Origin: Streptomyces sp. SID13726
GTDB lineage: Bacteria; Actinomycetota; Actinomycetes; Streptomycetales; Streptomycetaceae
NCBI RefSeq assembly: GCF_010548375.1
Contig: NZ_JAAGLY010000004.1
Span: 62,001-126,000 of the forward strand
Reading direction: 5' to 3'
Length of the DNA: 64,000 bases
Position numbers and translations under genes: made by a program. Every line of letters starts with the position of its first letter. Position 1 is the stretch's first letter. Below are positions 36,447 to 44,988 of this stretch, in pieces. Below the pieces are notes generated by a model. The model saw nothing but the letters and a program-made list of their open reading frames with translations, ran no database searches and had not been told where the DNA came from.

Positions 36447-38219
36447 GTGCGCAAGGTGCTCATCGCCAACCGTGGCGAAATCGCTGTCCGCGTTGCCCGG
36501 GCCTGCCGGGATGCCGGTATCGCGAGCGTGGCCGTGTACGCCGACCCGGACCGGGACGCTCTGCATGTCCGTGCCGCGGATGAGGCGTTCGCCCTGGGCG
36601 GTGACACTCCCGCGACCAGCTACCTCGACATCGAGAAGGTGCTGAACGCCGCGCGGGAGTCCGGCGCCGACGCGGTCCACCCGGGATACGGCTTCCTCTC
36701 CGAGAACGCCGACTTCGCGCAGGCGGTCCTGGACGCGGACCTGATCTGGATCGGCCCGCCGCCGCAGGCCATCCGCGACCTGGGCGACAAGGTGGCCGCC
36801 CGGCACATCGCCCAGCGCGCGGGCGCGCCCCTGGTCGCCGGTACGCCCGACCCGGTCTCCGGTGCCGAGGAGGTCGTCGCCTTCGCCGAGCAGCACGGCC
36901 TGCCGATCGCCATCAAGGCCGCCTTCGGTGGCGGTGGCCGCGGTCTGAAGGTCGCCCGGAATCTCGAAGAGGTGCCCGAGCTCTACGACTCCGCGGTCCG
37001 CGAGGCGGTCGCCGCCTTCGGCCGGGGCGAGTGCTTCGTCGAGCGCTACCTGGACAAGCCGCGGCATGTGGAGACCCAGTGCCTGGCCGACACCCACGGC
37101 AATGTCGTGGTCGTCTCGACCCGTGACTGCTCGCTCCAGCGCCGCCACCAGAAGCTGGTCGAGGAGGCCCCGGCGCCGTTCCTCTCCGACGAGCAGGTCG
37201 CCGAGCTGTACGCCTCCTCGAAGGCCATCCTCAAGGAGGCCGGCTACGTCGGCGCCGGCACCGTCGAGTTCCTCGTCGGCATGGACGGCACGATCTCCTT
37301 CCTGGAGGTCAACACCCGTCTCCAGGTGGAGCACCCGGTCACCGAGGAGGTCGCCGGCATCGACCTGGTGCGCGAGATGTTCCGCATCGCCGACGGCGAG
37401 GAGCTCGGCTACGGCGACCCCGAACTGCGCGGCCACTCCTTCGAGTTCCGCATCAACGGCGAGGACCCGGGCCGCAACTTCCTGCCCGCCCCGGGCACGG
37501 TGACCACCTTCGCGCCCCCGTCGGGACCGGGCGTCCGCCTGGACGCGGGCGTCGAGTCCGGCTCGGTCATCGGCCCGGCCTGGGACTCCCTGCTGGCCAA
37601 GCTGATCGTCACCGGCGCCACCCGCGAGCAGGCCCTCCAGCGGGCCGCGCGGGCCCTGGCGGAGTTCCAGGTCGAGGGCATGGCCACCGCGATCCCCTTC
37701 CACCGCGCGGTGGTCAAGGACCCGGCGTTCGCCCCCGAACTGACCGGCAGCGCCGACCCGTTCACGGTCCACACCCGCTGGATCGAGACCGAGTTCGTCA
37801 ACGACATCCCGGCCTTCGCGGCCCCGGCCGACACCGAGGCCGAGGACGACGCGGACCGCGAGACGATCGTCGTCGAGGTCGGCGGCAAGCGCCTGGAGGT
37901 CTCCCTCCCGTCCTCGCTCGGCATGTCGCTGGCCCGCACCGGTCTCGCGGCGGGCGCCAAGCCCAAGCGCCGCGCGGCCAAGAAGTCCGGCCCGGTGGCC
38001 TCCGGCGACACCCTCGCCTCCCCGATGCAGGGCACGATCGTCAAGATCGCCGTCGAGGAGGGCCAGGAGGTCAAGGAGGGCGACCTCGTCGTCGTCCTGG
38101 AGGCCATGAAGATGGAACAGCCCCTGAACGCGCACAAGTCCGGCACCATCAAGGGCCTGTCCGCGGAGGTCGGTGCGTCGATCACCTCCGGTGCGGCGAT
38201 CTGCGAGATCAAGGACTGA
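36447..38219 (+). CDS. accA2: Acyl-CoA carboxylase alpha subunit (biotin carboxylase-BCCP)
   Basis: A 590-residue two-domain protein. The biotin carboxylase part has [20 protein letters not shown] at its start, ATP-grasp glycine loop [15 protein letters not shown] and [18 protein letters not shown]; the C-terminal 75 residues form the biotin carrier domain with EAMKMEQPL (biotinylated Lys near 554). It carboxylates its own biotin with ATP and bicarbonate and passes CO2 to PccB. The GTG 36447 follows GGAGG; upstream in-frame starts lack any family similarity. In S. coelicolor the equivalent is AccA2. Confidence 0.95.
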   Translation: MRKVLIANRGEIAVRVARACRDAGIASVAVYADPDRDALHVRAADEAFALGGDTPATSYLDIEKVLNAARESGADAVHPGYGFLSENADFAQAVLDADLIWIGPPPQAIRDLGDKVAARHIAQRAGAPLVAGTPDPVSGAEEVVAFAEQHGLPIAIKAAFGGGGRGLKVARNLEEVPELYDSAVREAVAAFGRGECFVERYLDKPRHVETQCLADTHGNVVVVSTRDCSLQRRHQKLVEEAPAPFLSDEQVAELYASSKAILKEAGYVGAGTVEFLVGMDGTISFLEVNTRLQVEHPVTEEVAGIDLVREMFRIADGEELGYGDPELRGHSFEFRINGEDPGRNFLPAPGTVTTFAPPSGPGVRLDAGVESGSVIGPAWDSLLAKLIVTGATREQALQRAARALAEFQVEGMATAIPFHRAVVKDPAFAPELTGSADPFTVHTRWIETEFVNDIPAFAAPADTEAEDDADRETIVVEVGGKRLEVSLPSSLGMSLARTGLAAGAKPKRRAAKKSGPVASGDTLASPMQGTIVKIAVEEGQEVKEGDLVVVLEAMKMEQPLNAHKSGTIKGLSAEVGASITSGAAICEIKD

Positions 38220-38251
38220 CCTCTGAACGGCCTTGCGCCGTACGGCATTTC

Positions 38252-38294
38252 GAGGCGCCCCGCGGACTGGATCAGTCAGTCCGCGGGGCGCCTC
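38252..38294. terminator. Long perfect terminator after accA2
   Basis: An 18-bp perfect stem, GAGGCGCCCCGCGGACTG against its complement, with a 7-nt loop (38270-38276). It serves accA2 and overlaps the 3' end of the LuxR-like frame on the other strand. Confidence 0.88.
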
Positions 38295-38650
38295 GCTCCG
38301 TACCGGTCGATGAGCAGGCCCAGTTCACGGCCCCGACGCAGCAGGGCCGCGGTGTGTCCGGCCGCCTCCAGCTTGCGGTGCGGGGCGGCGACGTAGCCGC
38401 GCACGGTCGCGGGTGACAGCCCCATCCGGCGGGCGGTCTGGGTCGCCGTACGGGGTCGGGGGCGGCCGGTGTCGTCGAGGGCCGCGACTCCGCAGCCGTA
38501 ATCCTCGGCGAGGCGCGACGCGGCGGCGAGCGGCAGCCGGTACCACTGTCCGGCGTCGGCGGGCACCAGCCCCATCAGCACCGTCAGCGCCCGCTCCCAC
38601 AACTCCTCCGGGCGGACGGCGTCCGCCGGTTCCCGCCCCAGCTCCACCAC
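38276..38650 (-). CDS. Small LuxR-type HTH protein, possibly decayed
   Basis: A 124-residue frame ending in a LuxR-like helix-turn-helix (ATQTARRMGLSPATVRGYVA, then HRKLEAAGHTAALLRRGREL). The N-terminal half (EELWERALTVLMGLVPADAG) lacks a receiver or ligand domain. The stop sits inside the accA2 terminator stem. No clear ribosome-binding site; several GTG starts are possible. It could be a small stand-alone regulator or a shortened remnant of a larger one. Confidence 0.5.
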   Translation of the reverse strand: MVELGREPADAVRPEELWERALTVLMGLVPADAGQWYRLPLAAASRLAEDYGCGVAALDDTGRPRPRTATQTARRMGLSPATVRGYVAAPHRKLEAAGHTAALLRRGRELGLLIDRYGARRPAD

Positions 38651-38815
38651 ACGACGCGCGTCCGCCCCGCTGATCTCCCTGGCACTCTCCCGGCGCCGCT
38701 CCCGCCAGAGACGTCCGTCGGGGCCTTCGCTTGAGTCGACGTACGAGGGCGCGGGACCGGGCGGCGAAGCCCGGTCCGGGACGCACCCCCGGAGCCCCCG
38801 GAGCCTCCGGAGGCC

Positions 38816-39778
38816 TCAGCGGCGCCGCAGGTCCGCCACCCGTGCCCGCTCCGCGCCCGGCGAGGGATCGCCGAGGACCGCGGCGGTGCGCAGGGTCGGG
38901 CTCGCGCCCGGGACCTGACCGCGGCGGGGCCCGGGAAGGGGCACGTCCCGACGCTCTTGGCGGCGCGCCGGGACCTGATCACCCCCCGGCGCTCCGGACG
39001 CGCCGGCCACGGCGATCTGCACCCCCTGGTCGGCGAGCGCCTGGAGTTCGGTGCCGGCCCGGTCGTCGTGGGCCGGGGGCTCGTCGGTGACCAGGCGGGT
39101 GATCACGTCCGTGGGCACGGTCTGGAACATGGTGTCCGTACCGAGCTTGGTGTGGTCGGCGAGGACGACGACCTCGGCGGCGACCTGCACCAGCGCCCGG
39201 TCGACGGACGCCGACAGCATGTTGGACGTGGAGAGCCCGCGCTCGGCGGTGAGCCCGCTCCCGGAGAGGAAGGCGCGCGAGACCCGCAGGCCCTGGAGCG
39301 ACTGTTCCGCACCGGAGCCCACCAGGGCGTAGTTGGAACCGCGCAGGGTGCCGCCGGTCATCACGACTTCCACCCGGTTGGCATGGGCCAACGCCTGTGC
39401 CACCAGAAGGGAGTTGGTCACGACGGTCAGCCCGGGTACCCGGGCGAGCCGGCGGGCCAGTTCCTGTGTGGTGGTACCGGCCCCCACCACAATGGCCTCG
39501 CCTTCTTCGACGAGTCCCGCGGCGAGATCGGCGATGGCCGTCTTCTCGGCGGTCGCGAGATGCGATTTCTGCGGAAAGCCGGACTCCCGCGTGAACCCGC
39601 CCGGCAATACCGCACCGCCATGTCGGCGGTCGAGGAGTCCTTCTGCCTCCAGTGCGCGCACGTCCCGCCGTACGGTCACTTCGGAGGTCTGGACGACGCG
39701 GGCGAGCTCACGGAGCGACACGGCTCCGTTGGCCCGCACCATTTCGAGGATCAATTGGCGACGTTCTGCAGCGAACAC
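38816..39778 (-). CDS. DeoR-family transcriptional regulator
   Basis: A 320-residue protein. The DeoR helix-turn-helix is at residues 1-55 (RRQLILEMVRANGAVSLREL, SEVTVRRDVRALEAEGLLDR), followed by the sugar-phosphate-binding domain (DLAAGLVEEGEAIVVGAGTT, VVTNSLLVAQALAHANRVEV, DHTKLGTDTMFQ). A ~70-residue, arginine- and proline-rich tail after residue 250 is unusual. GTG 39778 is the start. DeoR proteins respond to phosphorylated sugars. Its proximity to deoC and phosphorylase genes makes it a candidate regulator of nucleoside use, but the palindrome upstream of those genes is not seen before its own start. Confidence 0.9.
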   Translation of the reverse strand: MFAAERRQLILEMVRANGAVSLRELARVVQTSEVTVRRDVRALEAEGLLDRRHGGAVLPGGFTRESGFPQKSHLATAEKTAIADLAAGLVEEGEAIVVGAGTTTQELARRLARVPGLTVVTNSLLVAQALAHANRVEVVMTGGTLRGSNYALVGSGAEQSLQGLRVSRAFLSGSGLTAERGLSTSNMLSASVDRALVQVAAEVVVLADHTKLGTDTMFQTVPTDVITRLVTDEPPAHDDRAGTELQALADQGVQIAVAGASGAPGGDQVPARRQERRDVPLPGPRRGQVPGASPTLRTAAVLGDPSPGAERARVADLRRR

Positions 39779-39944
39779 GAAACTGACAGTAACCCCAACG
39801 ACCGTCTGGTTTCAGCAGTTTGCGCCGAATTACCGAAGTTGTTCGCACAGTAGGACGGGAAGTGGTATAGGGCCTAATCTCCCCGCCTATGCCGCACGAA
39901 TGGTCGACAACTCCCCGTGACCAGGCAGGAATCGCTTTCGGCCG

Positions 39945-41393
39945 TCAGGCTTCGCCGGTCTCCTTGCGCGTGTGCAACTGCCGTGCGACCTCGGCGATCG
40001 ACCCCGAAAGGGACGGGTAAACGGTGAACGCGTTCGCGATCTGTTCGACGGTCAGATTGTTGTCGACGGCGATCGAGATCGGATGGATCAGTTCCGAGGC
40101 ACGGGGCGCCACCACGACACCGCCGACGACGATTCCGGTACCGGGCCGGCAGAAGATCTTGACGAAGCCGTCGCGGATGCCCTGCATCTTGGCGCGCGGA
40201 TTCCGGAGCAACGGCAGCTTCACGACCCGGGCGTCGATCTTGCCGCCGTCGACATCGGCCTGGGAGTACCCGACGGTGGCGATCTCGGGGTCGGTGAAGA
40301 CGTTCGACGACACCGTCTTCAGGTTCAGCGGAGCGACCGCGTCCCCGAGGAAGTGGTACATGGCGATACGCCCCTGCATGGCGGCGACCGAGGCGAGCGC
40401 GAACACCCCGGTCACGTCACCGGCGGCGTACACACCGGGAGCCGAGGTCCTGGACACCTTGTCGGTCCAGATGTGCCCGGACTCCCGCACCCGGACGCCG
40501 GCCTCCTCAAGCCCCATCCCCTCGCTGTTGGGAATGGCACCGACGGCCATCAGACAGTGCGACCCGCTGATGACACGACCGTCCGCGAGCGTGACCTCGA
40601 CCCGGTCGCCGACCCGCTTGGCGGACTGGGCACGGGACCGGGCCATGACGTTCATGCCACGCCGCCGGAAGACGTCCTCCAGCACCGCGGCCGCGTCCGG
40701 GTCCTCCCCGGGCAGCACCCGGTCCCGGGACGACACGAGCGTCACCTTGGACCCGAGCGCCTGATAGGCACCGGCGAACTCGGCACCGGTGACACCGGAC
40801 CCGACGACGATGAGCTCTTCGGGCAGCTCGGTGAGGTCGTAGACCTGGGTCCAGTTGAGGATGCGCTCCCCGTCGGGCTGGGCGTCGGCCAGCTCACGCG
40901 GATGCCCGCCGGTGGCAATGAGCACGGCATCCGCGACGAGGGTCTCCTCACTCCCGTCGGCGGCCCGCACCACGACCTTCCGCGACCCGTCGAGAGCCTG
41001 CATCCCCTCAAGCCGCCCACGCCCCCGCAGCACCCGGGCGCCGGCCCGCGTCACGGAGGCGGTGATGTCATGCGACTGGGCAAGGGCGAGCCGCTTCACA
41101 CGCCGGTTGACCTTCCCCAGATCGACGCCCACCACCCGGGCGGCCTGCTCCAGCGGCGGGGTGTCGTCGGCGACGATGATCCCCAGCTCCTCATAGGACG
41201 AGTCGAAGGTCGTCATGACCTCAGCCGTCGCGATAAGGGTCTTCGACGGCACGCAGTCGGTCAGCACCGACGCCCCGCCCAGACCGTCGCAGTCGACGAC
41301 GGTCACCTCCGCGCCGAGCTGGGCGGCCACCAGGGCCGCCTCGTATCCGCCGGGTCCGCCACCGATGATCACGATCCGAGTCACATGCTCCAT
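39945..41393 (-). CDS. lpdA: NAD(P)H-quinone dehydrogenase LpdA-like flavoprotein
   Basis: A 482-residue FAD protein with two dinucleotide folds (IVIIGGGPGGYEAALVAAQL; LIVVGSGVTGAEFAGAYQAL) and YAAGDVTG. The redox site reads GGASVLTDCVPSKTLIA: the first of the two Cys in the dihydrolipoamide dehydrogenase motif is missing, and the C-terminal His of the His-Glu dyad is replaced (FTVYPSLSGSIAEV). Mycobacterial LpdA shows the same losses and acts as an NAD(P)H:quinone reductase, so lipoamide dehydrogenase activity is unlikely. Start ATG 41393. Confidence 0.9.
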   Translation of the reverse strand: MEHVTRIVIIGGGPGGYEAALVAAQLGAEVTVVDCDGLGGASVLTDCVPSKTLIATAEVMTTFDSSYEELGIIVADDTPPLEQAARVVGVDLGKVNRRVKRLALAQSHDITASVTRAGARVLRGRGRLEGMQALDGSRKVVVRAADGSEETLVADAVLIATGGHPRELADAQPDGERILNWTQVYDLTELPEELIVVGSGVTGAEFAGAYQALGSKVTLVSSRDRVLPGEDPDAAAVLEDVFRRRGMNVMARSRAQSAKRVGDRVEVTLADGRVISGSHCLMAVGAIPNSEGMGLEEAGVRVRESGHIWTDKVSRTSAPGVYAAGDVTGVFALASVAAMQGRIAMYHFLGDAVAPLNLKTVSSNVFTDPEIATVGYSQADVDGGKIDARVVKLPLLRNPRAKMQGIRDGFVKIFCRPGTGIVVGGVVVAPRASELIHPISIAVDNNLTVEQIANAFTVYPSLSGSIAEVARQLHTRKETGEA

Positions 41394-41489
41394 TGTCCCG
41401 CACGCCCCGGCGTGCCACGGCCTGGGGGCCGCCCCGAGATACCTCTGTTACGGGAGAGACACCGGAGAAGCCTGCCGTACCCTCGACGC

Positions 41490-41927
41490 ATGTCGCTCTA
41501 CGCCGCCTACGCCGGCAACCTCGACGCGCGGCTGATGACCCGCCGTGCCCCGCACTCGCCGATGCGCGCCACGGGGTGGCTGAACGGGTGGCGGCTGACC
41601 TTCGGGGGCGAGCACATGGGCTGGGAAGGGGCACTGGCGACGCTCGTCGAGGACCCGCTCTCCCAGGTCTTCGTGGCGCTCTACGACATCGCTCCGGCCG
41701 ACGACGACTCACTGGACCGCTGGGAGGGCGTAGGGCTCGACATCTACCGCCGCACCCGTGTCCGGGTCCACACCCTGGAGGGCGAGGAGCAGGCCTGGAC
41801 GTACGTCCTGAACGGCTACGAGGGCGGCCTCCCCTCGGCTCGCTACCTGGGCGAGGTGGCCGACGCGGCGGAATCGGCGGGCGCGCCCCACGACTACGTG
41901 ATGGAACTGCGCAAGCGCCCCTGCTGA
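41490..41927 (+). CDS. Gamma-glutamylcyclotransferase family protein
   Basis: A 145-residue single-domain protein opening with the family's [13 protein letters not shown] substrate loop; a conserved acidic catalytic residue is in [16 protein letters not shown]. Start ATG 41490, with TACCCT 6 nt upstream and no Shine-Dalgarno sequence. Relatives form 5-oxoproline from gamma-glutamyl compounds; the native substrate here is unknown. Confidence 0.88.
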   Translation: MSLYAAYAGNLDARLMTRRAPHSPMRATGWLNGWRLTFGGEHMGWEGALATLVEDPLSQVFVALYDIAPADDDSLDRWEGVGLDIYRRTRVRVHTLEGEEQAWTYVLNGYEGGLPSARYLGEVADAAESAGAPHDYVMELRKRPC

Positions 41928-41995
41928 GAAAGGCGCCGACGGCGCGATTGGTTGGAAACGACAAGACAACGATCGCCATCCCGTCAGCTCCGTCA

Positions 41996-42009
41996 TCTAC
42001 GCGCGTAGG
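41996..42009. promoter_or_regulatory. Palindromic operator TCTACGCGCGTAGG upstream of phosphorylase gene
   Basis: One of three occurrences of CTACGCGCGTAG in the window (others at 48788 and 60728). The 14-mer matches TCTACGCGCGTAGA with one mismatch. It lies just upstream of the -10-like TACGCT (42021-42026) of the leaderless purine nucleoside phosphorylase gene, in a -35 to -25 position suitable for repression. Confidence 0.75.
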
Positions 42010-42033
42010 CTCCGACCGGCTACGCTCATCCGC

Positions 42034-42858
42034 GTGAACGCATCTCTTCTTCCGGACGACATCCAGGGCGACCCGCACGGCGCCGCCGACGCCGCCGCCG
42101 CGCGCCTGCGCGAACTGACCGGCGCCGAGACCCACGACGTCGCCCTCGTGATGGGCTCCGGCTGGGCACCGGCCGTGGACGCCCTCGGCGCCCCGGACGC
42201 CGAGTTCCAGGTCACCGAGCTGCCCGGCTTCCCGCCGCCGGCGGTGGAGGGACACGGCGGCAAGATCCGCTCGTACAAGATCGGCGAGAAGCGGGCACTG
42301 GTCTTCCTGGGCCGCACGCACTACTACGAGGGCCGCGGTGTCGCCGCCGTCGCCCACGGCGTCCGCACCGCCGTGGCCGCCGGCTGCAAGACCATCGTCC
42401 TCACCAACGGCTGCGGCGGTCTCCGCGAAGGCATGCGTCCCGGCCAGCCGGTCCTGATCAGCGACCACATCAACCTCACGGCCACGTCCCCGATCGTCGG
42501 CGCGAACTTCGTCGACCTCACCGACCTCTACTCCCCCCGCCTCCGCGCCCTCTGCAAGGAGATCGACCCTTCCCTGGAGGAGGGCGTCTACGCCCAGTTC
42601 CCCGGCCCCCACTACGAGACCCCGGCCGAGATCCGTATGGCCCGCGTCATCGGAGCGGACCTGGTCGGCATGTCCACAGTCCTCGAAGCGATCGCCGCCC
42701 GCGAGGCCGGCGCCGAGGTCCTGGGCATCTCCCTGGTCACGAACCTCGCGGCAGGCATGACGGGCGAGCCCCTGAACCACGAAGAGGTCCTCCAGGCCGG
42801 CCGAGACAGCGCGACCCGAATGGGTTCCCTACTGGGCCAGGTCCTCGACCGCCTCTGA
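42034..42858 (+). CDS. Purine nucleoside phosphorylase
   Basis: A 274-residue trimeric-type phosphorylase that splits purine (deoxy)ribonucleosides with phosphate to base and (deoxy)ribose-1-phosphate. Motifs: [42 protein letters not shown] (base site) and [13 protein letters not shown] 42034 has no Shine-Dalgarno sequence; TACGCT lies 7 nt upstream (leaderless). The product feeds the phosphomannomutase-type enzyme encoded next and DeoC further on. Controlled, by inference, through the palindrome at 41996. Confidence 0.94.
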   Translation: MNASLLPDDIQGDPHGAADAAAARLRELTGAETHDVALVMGSGWAPAVDALGAPDAEFQVTELPGFPPPAVEGHGGKIRSYKIGEKRALVFLGRTHYYEGRGVAAVAHGVRTAVAAGCKTIVLTNGCGGLREGMRPGQPVLISDHINLTATSPIVGANFVDLTDLYSPRLRALCKEIDPSLEEGVYAQFPGPHYETPAEIRMARVIGADLVGMSTVLEAIAAREAGAEVLGISLVTNLAAGMTGEPLNHEEVLQAGRDSATRMGSLLGQVLDRL

Positions 42859-42870
42859 GGGAACGCGGTA

Positions 42871-43253
42871 GGGGGTGCCGGGTTCGGTTGGATGGCGGCT
42901 GCGGGTGCGTCGTGGCTGGTCGCGCAGTTCCCCGCGCCCCTGACTACCTGCAGCGGACCTGCACCACGACGGGCTGTCAGCCGCCGACGGCGCGCAGGGG
43001 ACGGGGTGGGGGGTGTCCGCCCGCAGCGGCCGGCGTCCGTTACAGGGCCCTTCTCAGATCGACCGAGCCGCCGGACCGAGGACGGATACCCCCCACCCCG
43101 GCCCCGACCCACCCACCGAACGCAACGCGCTACACAAGCCCCCACCGAGGCCGAGCGGGCCGCCGCAGGCCTCAGGGGCGCGGGGAACTGCGCAAAACGC
43201 CCGCCCCCACCGAACCCGCAGCCGCAGACGCAGACACGCACCCGACCGACAAC
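42871..43253. repeat. Composite inverted-repeat element, copy B (~383 bp)
   Basis: Matches copy A (28565-28940) along almost its whole length, with short indels and a variable centre (43038-43060). Outer arms lie in 42914-42942 and 43173-43193. It fills the whole gap between the phosphorylase stop (12 bp to the left) and the pmm-type start (17 bp to the right). No credible gene. Confidence 0.85.
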
Positions 43254-43270
43254 GAGAGGCTGACGCAACC

Positions 43271-44902
43271 GTGCACGACGACCTCATCGCCCGTGCCAGG
43301 ACCTGGCTCGCCGAGGACCCCGACCCAGACACCCGCACCGAACTCGCGCAGCTGATCGAAGCCGAAGACACCACAGAAATCACCGCCCGCTTCAGCGGCA
43401 CACTCCAGTTCGGCACCGCAGGCCTCCGCGGTGAACTCGGCGCCGGCCCCCTGCGCATGAACCGCGCCGTGGTCATCCGCGCCGCCGCCGGCCTGGCCGC
43501 GTACCTGAAGAAGCACGGCAGCACCGACGGCCTCGTGGTGATCGGCTACGACGCCCGCCACAAGTCCGAGGACTTCGCCCGCGACACCGCCGCGGTGATG
43601 ACCGGCGCCGGCCTCACCGCGGCCGTCCTCCCCCCCCCCCTCCCCACCCCCGTACTCGCGTACGCGATAAGGCACTTGGGCGCGGTGGCCGGCGTGGAGG
43701 TCACCGCCAGCCACAACCCGCCCCGGGACAACGGCTACAAGGTGTACCTCGGCGACGGCTCCCAGATCGTCCCGCCCGCCGACGCGGACATCGCCGCGGA
43801 GATCGACGCGATCGTCTCCCTGCACGACGTCCCCCGCCCCACCACCGGCTGGCGGACCCTCGACGACAGCGTCCTCGACGCCTACCTGGCCCGCACGGAC
43901 GCCGTACTCGCGAAGAACTCCCCCCGCACCGCCCGCACGGTGTACACGGCGATGCACGGAGTGGGCAAGGACACCCTCCTGGCGGCCTTCGCGAGGGCCG
44001 GCTTCCCGACGCCCGACCTCGTCGCGGAACAGGCCGAGCCCGACCCGGACTTCCCGACCGTCGCCTTCCCCAACCCGGAGGAGCCCGGCGCGATGGACCT
44101 GGCCTTCGCGAAGGCCCGGGAGACGCACCCCGACCTGATCATCGCGAACGACCCGGACGCGGACCGCTGCGCGGTGGCCGTACCCGAGAACGGCGACTGG
44201 CACATGCTCCGTGGCGACGAGGTGGGCGCCCTCCTCGCCGCCCACCTGGTGACCCGCGGAGCACAGGGCACGTTCGCCGAGTCGATCGTCTCCTCCTCCC
44301 TCCTCGGCCGGATCGCCGAGAAGGCGGGTCTGCCCTACGAGGAGACCCTCACCGGCTTCAAGTGGATCGCCCGCGTCGAGGGCCTGCGCTACGGCTACGA
44401 GGAGGCCCTCGGCTACTGCGTGGACCCCGAGGGCGTGCGCGACAAGGACGGCATCACCGCGGCCCTCCTCATCACGGAACTCGCCTCCGCGCTCAAGGAG
44501 GAGAACCGCACGCTCCTCGACCTCCTCGACGACCTGGCCGTGGAGCACGGTCTGCACGCGACGGACCAGCTCTCGGTCCGCGTGGAGGACCTGTCGGTCA
44601 TCGCGAGGGCGATGGAGCGGCTGCGCGAGCACCCCCCGACGGAGCTCGCGGGACTGCCCATCACCAAGGCGGAGGACCTGACGCGGGGCACCGACAGGCT
44701 GCCCCCCACCGACGGCCTGCGCTACACCCTCACCGGCGCCCGGGTCATCGTCCGCCCGAGCGGCACCGAGCCGAAGCTGAAGTGCTACCTGGAGGTGGTC
44801 GTCCCGGTCGCGACCCACGCCGACCTCCCGGCGGCGCACATCACCGCGACCGGCCTGCTGACCGCCCTCAAGCACGACCTGTCGACGGCGGCAGGCATCT
44901 GA
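43271..44902 (+). CDS. Phospho-sugar mutase (phosphomannomutase/phosphopentomutase type)
   Basis: A 543-residue alpha-D-phosphohexomutase family enzyme: phosphoserine loop VEVTASHNPPRDNGYKVYL, metal loop IIANDPDADRCAVAV, sugar loop GYCVDPEGVRDKDG and phosphate-binding RPSGTEPKLKCY. It interconverts 1- and 5/6-phosphates of mannose, glucose or pentose. Its place between a nucleoside phosphorylase and deoC favours a ribose/deoxyribose-1-phosphate role (inference). GTG 43271 is the start; GAGAGG lies 13 nt upstream, a poor spacing. The upstream DNA is repeat copy B. Confidence 0.92.
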   Translation: MHDDLIARARTWLAEDPDPDTRTELAQLIEAEDTTEITARFSGTLQFGTAGLRGELGAGPLRMNRAVVIRAAAGLAAYLKKHGSTDGLVVIGYDARHKSEDFARDTAAVMTGAGLTAAVLPPPLPTPVLAYAIRHLGAVAGVEVTASHNPPRDNGYKVYLGDGSQIVPPADADIAAEIDAIVSLHDVPRPTTGWRTLDDSVLDAYLARTDAVLAKNSPRTARTVYTAMHGVGKDTLLAAFARAGFPTPDLVAEQAEPDPDFPTVAFPNPEEPGAMDLAFAKARETHPDLIIANDPDADRCAVAVPENGDWHMLRGDEVGALLAAHLVTRGAQGTFAESIVSSSLLGRIAEKAGLPYEETLTGFKWIARVEGLRYGYEEALGYCVDPEGVRDKDGITAALLITELASALKEENRTLLDLLDDLAVEHGLHATDQLSVRVEDLSVIARAMERLREHPPTELAGLPITKAEDLTRGTDRLPPTDGLRYTLTGARVIVRPSGTEPKLKCYLEVVVPVATHADLPAAHITATGLLTALKHDLSTAAGI

Positions 44903-44938
44903 CCGAACCGGCACCTGACCCGAACCGGCACCAGAACC

Positions 44939-44968
44939 GAGGGGCGGCCCCCGTCCGGGCCGCCCCTC
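44939..44968. terminator. Bidirectional terminator after pmm-type gene
   Basis: GAGGGGCGGCCC (44939-44950) pairs with GGGCCGCCCCTC (44957-44968). It lies between convergent genes. Confidence 0.85.
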
Positions 44969-44988
44969 ACCCCTCTCCTCAACTCTCC

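Noticed and set aside
38816..39778. Assigning the CTACGCGCGTAG palindrome to the DeoR-type protein
   Set aside because: The protein's own upstream region lacks the site and it is not adjacent to any of the three target genes; it remains only a candidate.
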